From: Chryseobacterium sp. Leaf201 | Lineage (GTDB): Bacteria > Bacteroidota > Bacteroidia > Flavobacteriales > Weeksellaceae | DNA length: 64,000 nt | Assembly (NCBI RefSeq): GCF_001421435.1 | Contig: NZ_LMKA01000013.1 | Coordinates: 1-64,000 of the forward strand | Direction of reading: 5' to 3' | In this document: one piece after another, positions 53,555 to 61,908 of the stretch | Position numbering within the stretch: the first letter of the stretch is position 1 | Layout of the letters: every line of letters starts with the position of its first letter | Program-made: the position numbers and the translations under genes | Notes under the pieces: generated by a model | What the model saw: only the letters and a program-made list of their open reading frames with translations | Told to the model about the DNA's origin: nothing | Database searches by the model: none

Positions 53555-54907
53555 TTATTTCTTCTTTTTAGACTTCGAGATCGCTTTTTGCTGCGCCCTG
53601 TTCGCTCCGAATTTCTTGGGTTCTTTTCTTTTTGAAGGGCCGCCCCAGTTTTCTTTCTTGTTTTTGTCTTTCTTCTCATGGAAAGCACCTCCACCGTCAT
53701 ACAGCTTCACCTGCGCCGGATTTTTCATGACAATCAGCTCTTCCTCAGAGGCGATTTTCTTAGGATTCACTTTCACGCCTTCAGGGAATGCAATAAAGGT
53801 TAATTCCTTATCCATCAGGAGCTCGATATCAAGAATTAAAGGTTCTTCCTTCTTGGTTACAAACGTTACGGCTATCCCGTTTTTATCTGCCCTACCCGTT
53901 CTACCGATCCTGTGAATGTACTGTTCCGGAATTTCAGGGGTTTCAAAGTTGACCACGTGGGTAATGTCTGAAATATCCAGACCTCTCGCCATGACATCTG
54001 TAGTAATCAGGCCTCTTATTTCTTCATTCTCAAACCTCTTCATGGCTTTCAGCCTGTAGTTCTGAGATTTATTGGAGTGGATCACGTCAAACTCATCAGG
54101 GAAAAGCTCACTAATTTTTGTGTACAGAAGATCTGAATTCTTTTTATTATTCGTGAAAATCAACACCTTAGACATATCCTGATTGCTCTTCAGCAAATGT
54201 TCAAGAAGGTTGATCTTGGTATTGAAGTTTTCTACCTTATAGGCAGTCTGTTCTATTTTTTCAAGTGGCGTACCGGATTTCGCCAGGGAAATTTCAATAG
54301 GCCCTGCAAAATACTGGTCCAGCATTTCATCTACAGCATCTGTCATGGTAGCTGAGAAAAGGATATTCTGCCGCTTGTCCTTCATCATTTCAAAAATGTG
54401 GGTCAGCTGCGGCCTGAAACCTAAGTTAAGCATCTCATCAAACTCATCAATAATCAGCTTCTGAACTTCTTTCAGGGAAATGGCATTATCAATGGCGAGA
54501 TCCATAATCCTTCCCGGCGTGCCCACTAAAATATCACATCCGTTATTGAATAGAAGCTTTTGGGTATTGATGTTTTTCCCTCCGTAAATCCCGATTACTC
54601 TTGCAGTAAGATTCTCTGTTAATTTCTCGACAATTTCCGTTACCTGAACCACCAATTCCCGGGTAGGAACCAAAACAACAATTGTAGGGTTCCCGTTTTT
54701 ATTGTACTTCCAGGTTTTAAGGACAGGCAGCAGATAGGCTAATGTTTTTCCGGTACCCGTCTGCGCAATTCCCATCACATCCCTTCCGGAAAGTATAGGC
54801 CCTATACTTTTTTCCTGAATGGGTGTAGGCTCAAACAATTCCAGGTCCGCAAGAACATCAAGAATTTTAACAGGCAGGTCAAAATCTGCAAAAGTGAGTT
54901 TTTCCAT
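53555..54907 (-). CDS. DEAD-box-type RNA helicase (motif II DEFD)
   Basis: A 450-residue ATP-dependent RNA helicase. Q motif FEPTPIQEKSIGPILSG, Walker A AQTGTGKT, PTRELVV, GTPGR, motif II DEFD (in place of DEAD), FSATM, then ARGLDISD and HRIGRTGRADKNG. The last ~40 residues are Lys/Arg-rich, likely RNA-binding. Such enzymes remodel ribosome or mRNA structure, often at low temperature. A perfect -7 box lies 4 nt before the ATG, so the transcript is nearly leaderless. Confidence 0.93.
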   Translation of the reverse strand: MEKLTFADFDLPVKILDVLADLELFEPTPIQEKSIGPILSGRDVMGIAQTGTGKTLAYLLPVLKTWKYNKNGNPTIVVLVPTRELVVQVTEIVEKLTENLTARVIGIYGGKNINTQKLLFNNGCDILVGTPGRIMDLAIDNAISLKEVQKLIIDEFDEMLNLGFRPQLTHIFEMMKDKRQNILFSATMTDAVDEMLDQYFAGPIEISLAKSGTPLEKIEQTAYKVENFNTKINLLEHLLKSNQDMSKVLIFTNNKKNSDLLYTKISELFPDEFDVIHSNKSQNYRLKAMKRFENEEIRGLITTDVMARGLDISDITHVVNFETPEIPEQYIHRIGRTGRADKNGIAVTFVTKKEEPLILDIELLMDKELTFIAFPEGVKVNPKKIASEEELIVMKNPAQVKLYDGGGAFHEKKDKNKKENWGGPSKRKEPKKFGANRAQQKAISKSKKKK

Positions 54908-54911
54908 TTTG

Positions 54912-54919
54912 CAAAGATA
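54912..54919 (-). promoter_or_regulatory. -7 promoter element abutting the helicase start codon
   Basis: Minus-strand TATCTTTG (perfect TAnnTTTG) with 4 nt before the ATG, as in ppc. No TTTG at 19 nt upstream. Confidence 0.55.
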
Positions 54920-55015
54920 GGCAATTAATTTTTTGCAGTTATACAGATGAACAACATAAGCGTCATGCGTGAAGATTTAAGAATGATCAGAATAATGTTC
55001 TTCTTTAACAAGCTC

Positions 55016-56665
55016 TTATTTCCTTGTAATTCTCAACAGAATGATGATGATCAACACCATTGAAAAAATAAATCCCAGTAAAGCTATCAGAGACATTTCC
55101 CCGATTTTAGGGCCGGATCCGGAAACAAAGACAATAGCCGTGGCAATTATATTGGCTCCGAGAACCATCGCTAACATCAGATTGACGATCCCTGATTTTA
55201 TGAGCTGATTTGTTTTGTCGATATTCTTGATCTCGCTGGTAACGGTAAATTTGTTTTCATCCAGCTTCTGCAGGACGGACCGGAGTTCTTTCGGGATTTC
55301 ATCCATCGTATCCGTGAAGCTCATCATCCTATCTATTCCCGTTTTTACGATGTTTTTCGGGCTGATCTTTTTAGCGAGTATTTTCTTCGTGTAGGGATGA
55401 AGGCTTTTCACCACATCAAGATCAGGGTTGATGGTCCTTCCGACGCCTTCAATCAGGCCGATTCCTTTAAAGAGAAGATAAAAATAATCCGGCATGTACA
55501 GGCGGTTGTCCTTCAATACATCTTTCATTTTATTGATAACGGACTGGGGATCGATTTCTTTTAAAGATGTACTGTGAACAAAATTAAGGATATCCTCTAC
55601 GTCATTTTCAAACCGCTTTTCATCCGGAATCTGGTAGCTTACCGCCATTTTTTTCAGGTAACGGACAATTTTATGGGGATTTTTTGCCACGAAACTGACA
55701 ATCATATTCTCCAGGACTTCCTTATCATTCGGCGGGATTTTACCTACCGCTCCGAAATCAATGAAAACCACTTTGCCGTCTTTCTGCACCAGGATATTGC
55801 CGGCATGCGGATCTGCATGGAAGAAACCGTAATCTAAAATCTGTGAGATAAAAAGCCTCAACCCGACTTCAGAAATCGTCACCGGATCAATATGATGTGC
55901 TAAAAGGCCTGCTTTATCCGTCACCTTAATCCCGTCGATAAACTCCATGCAGAGCACCGTATTATTGGAAAATTCCTCATACACTCTGGGAACATAAGTT
56001 TCTTTATGGTTTTTAAAGTTCCTCCTGAACTGCAGGATATTTTCCTTTTCATTGATCAGCGACACTTCTTCAAGCAGCGATTTTTCAAACGTGTAAATAG
56101 CCTGCTTCAGATTCAGCTTCTCCCCTATTTCAGAATAGGATGAAACCAGTTTTTCAAGGTCTTTAATCAGCAGTAAGTCATCTTCTATAATGCTCTGGAC
56201 ATCCGGTTTCTTAATTTTTAAGATAACATCCGTCCCGTCAGCAAGAACCGCTCTGTATACCTGCGCAATAGAAGCCGTTGCAAGAGGCTGTTTTTCAATC
56301 TTCAGAAAATGATCTGAAACCGTGATGCTGAATTCAGATTCCATGATTTCTTCCACGTCCATTTCCACCGTATCCACTTTATCCTGGAGCTTCTGGAGTT
56401 CCTGTACGAGTTCCGGAGGAAGCAGGTCTTCCCGGTTGCTGAACGTCTGCCCGAGTTTCACAAAAGTAGGCCCCAGTTCTTCCAGCACGAGCCGGATTCT
56501 TTCATATACGGTTCCTTTTGAAATAATTTCATCGGGGTTCCGGGAAATTTCCACCGGCTTATTCCCGCTGTTCATCCTGGCGAGAAGATCTTTAAAACCA
56601 TATTTACTCAATACGGAAATAAGCCTGGCAGATCTTTTCAGTTTTCTTTGCTGTTTATCGAACAT
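55016..56665 (-). CDS. UbiB/ABC1-family atypical protein kinase-like protein
   Basis: A 549-residue protein from the ATG at 56665 (MFDKQQ); an earlier GTG is less likely. KxGQ motif FVKLGQTFSNRED, ATASIAQVYRAVLADG in place of the glycine-rich loop, catalytic HADPHAGNILV and metal-binding FIDFGAVG, then two C-terminal helices (about 490-545). UbiB-type proteins bind ATP and act in quinone or lipid homeostasis. In a flavobacterium the quinone would be menaquinone, so the exact partner is unclear. Convergent neighbours: none; it is followed by the helicase gene. Confidence 0.92.
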   Translation of the reverse strand: MFDKQQRKLKRSARLISVLSKYGFKDLLARMNSGNKPVEISRNPDEIISKGTVYERIRLVLEELGPTFVKLGQTFSNREDLLPPELVQELQKLQDKVDTVEMDVEEIMESEFSITVSDHFLKIEKQPLATASIAQVYRAVLADGTDVILKIKKPDVQSIIEDDLLLIKDLEKLVSSYSEIGEKLNLKQAIYTFEKSLLEEVSLINEKENILQFRRNFKNHKETYVPRVYEEFSNNTVLCMEFIDGIKVTDKAGLLAHHIDPVTISEVGLRLFISQILDYGFFHADPHAGNILVQKDGKVVFIDFGAVGKIPPNDKEVLENMIVSFVAKNPHKIVRYLKKMAVSYQIPDEKRFENDVEDILNFVHSTSLKEIDPQSVINKMKDVLKDNRLYMPDYFYLLFKGIGLIEGVGRTINPDLDVVKSLHPYTKKILAKKISPKNIVKTGIDRMMSFTDTMDEIPKELRSVLQKLDENKFTVTSEIKNIDKTNQLIKSGIVNLMLAMVLGANIIATAIVFVSGSGPKIGEMSLIALLGFIFSMVLIIIILLRITRK

Positions 56666-56910
56666 AATGTATAAAAATACAAAAAAATAAGCTGTCACTA
56701 TACCACAGCACCTTCAAATATTATCCTGTACACAACAAACAGGTTTTCATCTTTATACCTGACAGAGGGACTCATGTGAGTTCATACCACAATCCCGAAT
56801 GGCTTACTCTATCATTTTTAAGATTTTAATTGAAACAATAATTCTCTTAACATGGAATAGTACGGCTAAAATTATTATATTTAAAAAATTAATCATTAAA
56901 TTATATTGTT

Positions 56911-57060
56911 ATGAAAAATTTAAAGAAAATCTCAAGAAACCAGATGAAAAGTATTGCAGGAAGCGGAATTATCAGAAACTGTTCCAACCAATGCTGTCCG
57001 GATGACGGAAGGCCAAGATGCCCGAGATTAGTATGTCCGGCTGTGATCTGCCCTCAGTAG
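56911..57060 (+). CDS. Cys-rich peptide with a bacteriocin-type leader
   Basis: A 49-residue gene, too short for most scans. The first ~18 residues, MKNLKKISRNQMKSIAGS, match the leader (MKNLKKLxRxxLKxIxGG-like) of the bacteriocin-like small proteins of Chryseobacterium, with the terminal Gly-Gly here degenerate (AGSG). The core that follows carries six Cys (24, 28, 29, 37, 42, 47), several prolines and net positive charge. The ATG is preceded by AT-rich DNA with TATATTTA as a weak -7 box, and the gene ends at a strong hairpin terminator. No peptidase-transporter or modification enzyme is nearby, so processing would need genes elsewhere. Function (bacteriocin, signal or surface peptide) is inferred. 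Confidence 0.72.
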   Translation: MKNLKKISRNQMKSIAGSGIIRNCSNQCCPDDGRPRCPRLVCPAVICPQ

Positions 57061-57084
57061 TATCTTTAGGATCACTGATTTAAT

Positions 57085-57117
57085 AAAAAAAAGAATGCAA
57101 AACTGCATTCTTTTTTT
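57085..57117. terminator. Strong terminator after the Cys-rich peptide
   Basis: Stem AAAAAAAAGAATGCA/TGCATTCTTTTTTT with an AAAC-type loop, with T tracts on both strands, so it also serves the converging GNAT-nitrilase gene. Confidence 0.9.
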
Positions 57118-57119
57118 AT

Positions 57120-58619
57120 TTACCGTAAATAGATATCGTATAAATCTTTCCTCCGGTCTTTCATCACCTGTACAGAACCATGGTGGTGAAGGTCTTTCAG
57201 AAGGTTAAGGTCTACATCTACAATTAAGGTCATTTCCGTATTCGGTGTGGCTTCCCCTTTAACAGCATTGGACGGGAAAGGAAAATCCGACGGGGTAAAA
57301 ACAGCAGCCTGTCCGAACTGGATATCCATATTGTTTACGCCGGGTAAATTCCCCACACAGCCTGCAATGGCCACGTAACATTCATTTTCAATGGCTCTTG
57401 CTGCCGCACAGTGGCGGACGCGTATGTAAGCATTCTGCGTATCCGTAAGGTAAGGGACAAAAAGTATTTTCATGCCCTGATCTGCCAGGATTCTCGGAAG
57501 TTCCGGAAATTCCACATCGTAACAGATAACGAGCCCGATTTTTCCGCAGTCGGTATCAAACACTTTGATTTCGTTTCCGCCTTTCATCCCGTAATATTTC
57601 CTTTCGTTCGGGGTGATGTGGATCTTACGGTATTCATCTATCCTGCCGTCCCGGTGGAGGAGATAGCTGACGTTATAAAGTTCATTGTTTTCAAAAACCG
57701 GCATGCTTCCGGAAATGATATTGACATTATAGCTGATCGCCAGATCTGAAATTTTCATTCTGATATCCGAAGTCAGTTTTGCCAGCTCGATCATACTGTC
57801 CCGTTCGGAAAGCTTGTTGAAAGGTGCCAGTAAAGGCGTATTGAACAGTTCCGGGAACAGCACAAAGTCTGATTTATAATCGCCCATTACATTCACGAAG
57901 AACTCAACCTGCTCATAAAAAGCGTCGATGTCCTTAAAATGCCTCATCTGCCACTGTACCAGTCCCAAACGGATGATGCTGTCCTGCATGGTATTCGGTT
58001 TTTTGCTGTAGTAGATGTTGTTCCACTGAAGCAGTACCGCATTTTCACCGGACGATTCATCTTCAGGCAGGTATCCTTTCAATACCTTGATCGGCAGGAA
58101 GTTATTGGAAAGCTGAAAAGAAAGCACGGGATCGTAAAGTTCTTTATCACGTACCCTCCGGATATATTCCCTGGGCGAAAGTTCGCTGTGTTTATGGTAA
58201 TTCGGGATCCTTCCGCCTAAAATAATCGATTTTAAATTCAGTAATTCGCACAGTTCTTTCCGGGCATCATACAGCCTTCTTCCCAAACGCAGTTCACGGA
58301 ATTCCGGATCAACAAAAACTTCAATGCCGTACAGGACATTCCCTGTTGACAAATGGGTATTGAAGGTATAATTCCCTGTGATATCACTGTAGGTATGTTC
58401 GTCCCCGAACTCGTCATAATTCACGATAATGGAAAGTGCCACAGCCGCCAGTTTTCCGTCTACCGTAATACAGATCTGGCCTTTTGGAAATATTTTAGTA
58501 AGCTTTTCTATACTTTTTTTAGACCAGACGTACTCTGACATCTGGGGATAAGCACGCCTCATCGTTTCAACCAGCTCATCGTAATCCTGAACGGTAAGCG
58601 GCCTTGTTTCAATTTGCAT
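57120..58619 (-). CDS. GNAT-nitrilase fusion protein
   Basis: A 499-residue fusion. Residues about 1-190 are a GNAT acetyltransferase (MQIETRPLTVQDYDELV..., with EVFVDPEFRELRLGRRL as the acetyl-CoA loop). Residues about 215-499 are a carbon-nitrogen hydrolase with the triad Glu (LFPELF), Lys (YRKIHITP) and Cys (VICYDVEF). The same two-domain plan is common in Bacteroidota and related bacteria. Substrate of either half is unknown; an N-acyl amide hydrolysis or repair role is a guess. It is minus strand and ends at the peptide's terminator. Confidence 0.9.
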   Translation of the reverse strand: MQIETRPLTVQDYDELVETMRRAYPQMSEYVWSKKSIEKLTKIFPKGQICITVDGKLAAVALSIIVNYDEFGDEHTYSDITGNYTFNTHLSTGNVLYGIEVFVDPEFRELRLGRRLYDARKELCELLNLKSIILGGRIPNYHKHSELSPREYIRRVRDKELYDPVLSFQLSNNFLPIKVLKGYLPEDESSGENAVLLQWNNIYYSKKPNTMQDSIIRLGLVQWQMRHFKDIDAFYEQVEFFVNVMGDYKSDFVLFPELFNTPLLAPFNKLSERDSMIELAKLTSDIRMKISDLAISYNVNIISGSMPVFENNELYNVSYLLHRDGRIDEYRKIHITPNERKYYGMKGGNEIKVFDTDCGKIGLVICYDVEFPELPRILADQGMKILFVPYLTDTQNAYIRVRHCAAARAIENECYVAIAGCVGNLPGVNNMDIQFGQAAVFTPSDFPFPSNAVKGEATPNTEMTLIVDVDLNLLKDLHHHGSVQVMKDRRKDLYDIYLR

Positions 58620-58764
58620 CTGATATAATTTTATCTAAATTTAAGGAAAATTTCCAAGGGATAAAAGTTATTACGGAACATAAGCACAGAAATGAAAATA
58701 TTAATTATCCTGAATGCACTGCTGATCTTTTTCTGATTGAGACAACAAGAAAATCTACCCGGAT

Positions 58765-58795
58765 ATAAATAAAAAACCTCCCTTAGAAAGGGAGG
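58765..58795 (-). terminator. Terminator downstream of guaA
   Basis: Stem CCTCCCTT/AAGGGAGG with a TCT loop and TTTTTT on the minus strand, about 94 nt past the guaA stop. Confidence 0.75.
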
Positions 58796-58888
58796 ATAAA
58801 AACACAAATGATGAAAAAAAATTATTTCGAATTACAAATCTAGGTGTAATTATTTATTTTTTTTATGAGTCTAATCATTAACATACCA

Positions 58889-60418
58889 TTATTCCCACTC
58901 AATTGTTGCCGGCGGTTTGCTTGAAATATCATAAGCCACACGGTTGATTCCTCTTACTTCATTAATGATTCTGCTGGAAACCGTATCCAAAAACTCATAA
59001 GGCAGCCTGCTCCAGGTTGCCGTCATGAAGTCGATGGTATTGGCAGAACGCACCACTGCGGTATATTCATAGGTTCTCTCATCGCCCATTACGCCTACAG
59101 ATTTTACAGGAAGAAGCACAACAAAAGCCTGTGAAACTTTTTCATACAGGTCATTTTTATATAATTCTTCGATGAAAATATCATCTGCTTCCTGAAGGAT
59201 TTTTACTTTTTCAGCGTCAACGGCTCCTAAAATCCTGATTCCCAAGCCCGGGCCCGGAAACGGATGCCTGTGTACCAGATGATGCGGGATCCCCAATTCC
59301 TCTCCTACTTTTCTTACTTCATCCTTAAATAATTCTCTCAGAGGCTCAAGCAGTTCAAAATCCATTTCTTCCGGCAGCCCGCCTACATTATGGTGTGATT
59401 TGATGACTGCTGAAGGACCGTTAACCGACTGGCTTTCGATCACATCCGGATAAATGGTTCCCTGTGCCAGGAACTTCGCACCTTCAATTTTATGGGATTC
59501 TTCATCAAAAACATGTACAAACTCGTTTCCGATGATCTTTCTTTTCGCTTCCGGATCATCAACGCCTGCAAGCTTTGATAAGAACCTTTCTTTGGCATCT
59601 ACCAGCTTGATGTTCATATGGAAATGTTCCCCGTAATTCTGCATTACTTTTACATCTTCATCTTTCCTCAACAGTCCGGTATCAACAAAAATACAGGTCA
59701 GCTGGTCACCGATTGCCTTGTGGATCAACACTGCAGCTACGGAAGAATCAACCCCTCCTGAAAGTCCGAGGATCACTCTGTTTTCCCCAACCCTTTCGCG
59801 GATTTCTGCAACTGTTTTTTCAATATAATTGGTCAGTTTCCAGTTTTTGTCTGCATCACAGATTGCAAAAACAAAGTTTTCCAGCATTTTCCCGCCTTCT
59901 TCCGTGTGGGACACTTCCGGGTGGAACTGTACGCAGTAGATTTTTTTATCTTCATTGGAAATGGAAGCGATTACTCCGGATTTTGCATTCAATTCAAATC
60001 CTACAGGCAATTCCCCCACTTCGTCAAAATGGCTCATCCACACTACAGAATCCTGGGTAACGCCTTTTAGCAAAGCACTTTCTTTTACAATTTCCAGGTG
60101 TGCCTTTCCGTATTCCCCTTTTACGCCTTTATGAACTTTACCACCCATAAGATGCGCAGTAAGCTGCATGCCGTAACAGATTCCCAACACAGGAATTCCC
60201 TGTTCGTATAATTCTTTTTCTACCAGGTGGGCATTTTCTGCATTCACAGAGCTTGGCCCGCCGGAAAGGATGATGCCTTTCGGCTGTCTTTCTAAAATGG
60301 TTTCTAATGGCGTGTTGAAAGGTAAAATTTCGGAATATACGCCCATCTCACGGATTCTTCTTCCGATAAGCTGGTTGTACTGGGAACCGAAATCTAATAT
60401 AATAATACCGTTGTTCAT
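58889..60418 (-). CDS. guaA: GMP synthase (glutamine-hydrolysing)
   Basis: A 509-residue enzyme converting XMP to GMP with ATP and glutamine-derived ammonia. N-terminal glutaminase triad Cys81 (GICYGMQ), His and Glu in QFHPEVSHTEEG; then the ATP-pyrophosphatase P-loop LSGGVDSSVAA; then the dimerisation domain with RHPFPGPGLG and the C-terminal KPPATIEWE. It follows purH and purD on the same strand, forming a purine cluster, though terminators separate the units. Confidence 0.97.
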   Translation of the reverse strand: MNNGIIILDFGSQYNQLIGRRIREMGVYSEILPFNTPLETILERQPKGIILSGGPSSVNAENAHLVEKELYEQGIPVLGICYGMQLTAHLMGGKVHKGVKGEYGKAHLEIVKESALLKGVTQDSVVWMSHFDEVGELPVGFELNAKSGVIASISNEDKKIYCVQFHPEVSHTEEGGKMLENFVFAICDADKNWKLTNYIEKTVAEIRERVGENRVILGLSGGVDSSVAAVLIHKAIGDQLTCIFVDTGLLRKDEDVKVMQNYGEHFHMNIKLVDAKERFLSKLAGVDDPEAKRKIIGNEFVHVFDEESHKIEGAKFLAQGTIYPDVIESQSVNGPSAVIKSHHNVGGLPEEMDFELLEPLRELFKDEVRKVGEELGIPHHLVHRHPFPGPGLGIRILGAVDAEKVKILQEADDIFIEELYKNDLYEKVSQAFVVLLPVKSVGVMGDERTYEYTAVVRSANTIDFMTATWSRLPYEFLDTVSSRIINEVRGINRVAYDISSKPPATIEWE

Positions 60419-60446
60419 TTTTCTGAATTATTATTAATGCTTTAGA

Positions 60447-60500
60447 CTATAGGCAATAAGCAGCAGGCCGTTTGTGAATGTTAAAGCTTATTGCCTATAG
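60447..60500. repeat. Perfect 15-bp inverted repeat between guaA and purD
   Basis: CTATAGGCAATAAGC (60447-60461) pairs with GCTTATTGCCTATAG (60486-60500), 24-nt loop. A direct repeat TTAAAGCTTA (60481-60490, 60502-60511) overlaps the right arm. It fits a short palindromic intergenic element; it has no T-tract of its own. Confidence 0.7.
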
Positions 60501-60533
60501 CTTAAAGCTTACTGCTAAATGTAATTGTTTTAC

Positions 60534-60565
60534 AAAAAAAGACCTGGATTGCTCCAAATCTTTTT
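60534..60565 (-). terminator. Terminator of purD
   Basis: Minus-strand stem AAAAAGATTTGGA/TCCAGGTCTTTTT (two G-U pairs) with a GCAA tetraloop and a run of T. Confidence 0.8.
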
Positions 60566-60579
60566 ATTGATTTTTTTTA

Positions 60580-61818
60580 TTAAAATTTTCCGATGTCTTC
60601 TCTGTAGAAGCCGTAGTCAAAATGTACGTGGCTGGCGTCTTCGTAAACTTTTTTGCGGGCATCATCATAAGTAGCGCCTGTGGCTACAATGTTCAGTACC
60701 CTTCCGCCGTTGGAAACCACTTTGTCACCTTTTCTGATGGCACCTGCATACAGAAGCCTGCTGTGTTTCAGCTTGTCTTCGCCTACGATTTCAAAACCGG
60801 TCTCAATGTTTCTCGGGTAACCTCCTGAACACATCACAAGACATACTGCTTTTTCATCCTTAAAGGTAAGCTCGATATTTTTCCCTTCCATACAATCCTG
60901 GATGACGTCAAGAAGGTTGTTTTCCATCAAAGCCATCAATACCTGGGTTTCAGGATCTCCGAATCTCATATTGTATTCCAGCAGGTAGGTACCGTTTTTG
61001 GTAACCATCAATCCGAAGAAAATGATTCCTTTGAAACCGAAACCTTCTGCTTTCAATCCTTTAACGGTAGGCTCAAGAATGTTTTTCTCGAAATCCGCAT
61101 AATGTTCCTGGGTAAATTCCGGGCTTGGTGCCACACATCCCATCCCTCCGGTATTCGGGCCTGTGTCTCCGTTTCCGGCTTTTTTATAATCTTTAGCAGC
61201 TACACACGGGAATAGTTTTTCACCGTTTGAGAATGCAATGATGGAGGCTTCAAAACCTTCCAGGTATTCTTCAATAACCAGACGGATTCCTGCATCTCCA
61301 TAAATCCTTCTGATCATGAAATCGTGGATGGTTGCTTCCGCTTCTTCCTGGGTATCGCAGATCACAACTCCTTTTCCGCCGGCTAACCCGCTGGCTTTAA
61401 CCACTAAAGGGTACTGCTGTGTCTGAACATATTCCTTGGCATCATTATATGAATCAAATACCACCGCTTTCGCAGTCTTGATATCATAGGTCTGCATAAA
61501 TTTCTTAGAGAAAGCCTTGCTGCCTTCCAGGCTGGCTACTTTCTGGTTAGGACCGAACACTTTAAGATCATGCTTTTTGAATTCGTCTCTTAAACCCGCT
61601 ACAAGCGGAGCTTCAGGACCAACGATGGTAAGATCCACCTTTTCCTTGATTGCAAAATCCCTCAGTTCTTTAATCTCTGATAAATGAACATTCTTTCCTA
61701 TAACATCCGTAGTAGCGTTTCCGTTAGCAAAAAACATTTTAGAAATTCTCGGGTCATTCTGAAGTTTTGCCGCCAAAGCAGATTCTCTTCCACCTTCACC
61801 TATGATTAATATTCTCAT
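60580..61818 (-). CDS. purD: Phosphoribosylamine-glycine ligase (GAR synthetase)
   Basis: A 412-residue ATP-grasp ligase joining glycine to phosphoribosylamine, the second purine step. Features: an N-terminal GEGGRESAL (His of the commoner GGREHA is Ser here), KASGLAGGKGV, KDYKKAGNGDTGPNTGGMG and NMRFGDPETQ. Length normal. It follows purH after 90 bp and ends at its own terminator, with a 15-bp palindrome before guaA. A TATATTTG promoter element lies upstream, so purD need not depend on purH. Confidence 0.96.
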   Translation of the reverse strand: MRILIIGEGGRESALAAKLQNDPRISKMFFANGNATTDVIGKNVHLSEIKELRDFAIKEKVDLTIVGPEAPLVAGLRDEFKKHDLKVFGPNQKVASLEGSKAFSKKFMQTYDIKTAKAVVFDSYNDAKEYVQTQQYPLVVKASGLAGGKGVVICDTQEEAEATIHDFMIRRIYGDAGIRLVIEEYLEGFEASIIAFSNGEKLFPCVAAKDYKKAGNGDTGPNTGGMGCVAPSPEFTQEHYADFEKNILEPTVKGLKAEGFGFKGIIFFGLMVTKNGTYLLEYNMRFGDPETQVLMALMENNLLDVIQDCMEGKNIELTFKDEKAVCLVMCSGGYPRNIETGFEIVGEDKLKHSRLLYAGAIRKGDKVVSNGGRVLNIVATGATYDDARKKVYEDASHVHFDYGFYREDIGKF

Positions 61819-61847
61819 ATTTTTATTTAATTAACAAGTCTATTTTA

Positions 61848-61879
61848 CAAATATATAATTTTGAATGCTAAAAATACAA
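61848..61879 (-). promoter_or_regulatory. Promoter for purD
   Basis: Minus-strand TTG (61877-61879), 21 nt, TATATTTG (61848-61855), 29 nt before the ATG. Confidence 0.5.
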
Positions 61880-61908
61880 TCTCAAATTATTTTTTAATTC
61901 TATTTTAA

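Noticed and set aside
58806..58844. Tiny plus-strand frame MMKKNYFELQI as an attenuator leader
   Set aside because: No gene follows on that strand, the hairpin nearby has its T-tract on the other strand, and there is no codon bias for a regulatory amino acid.
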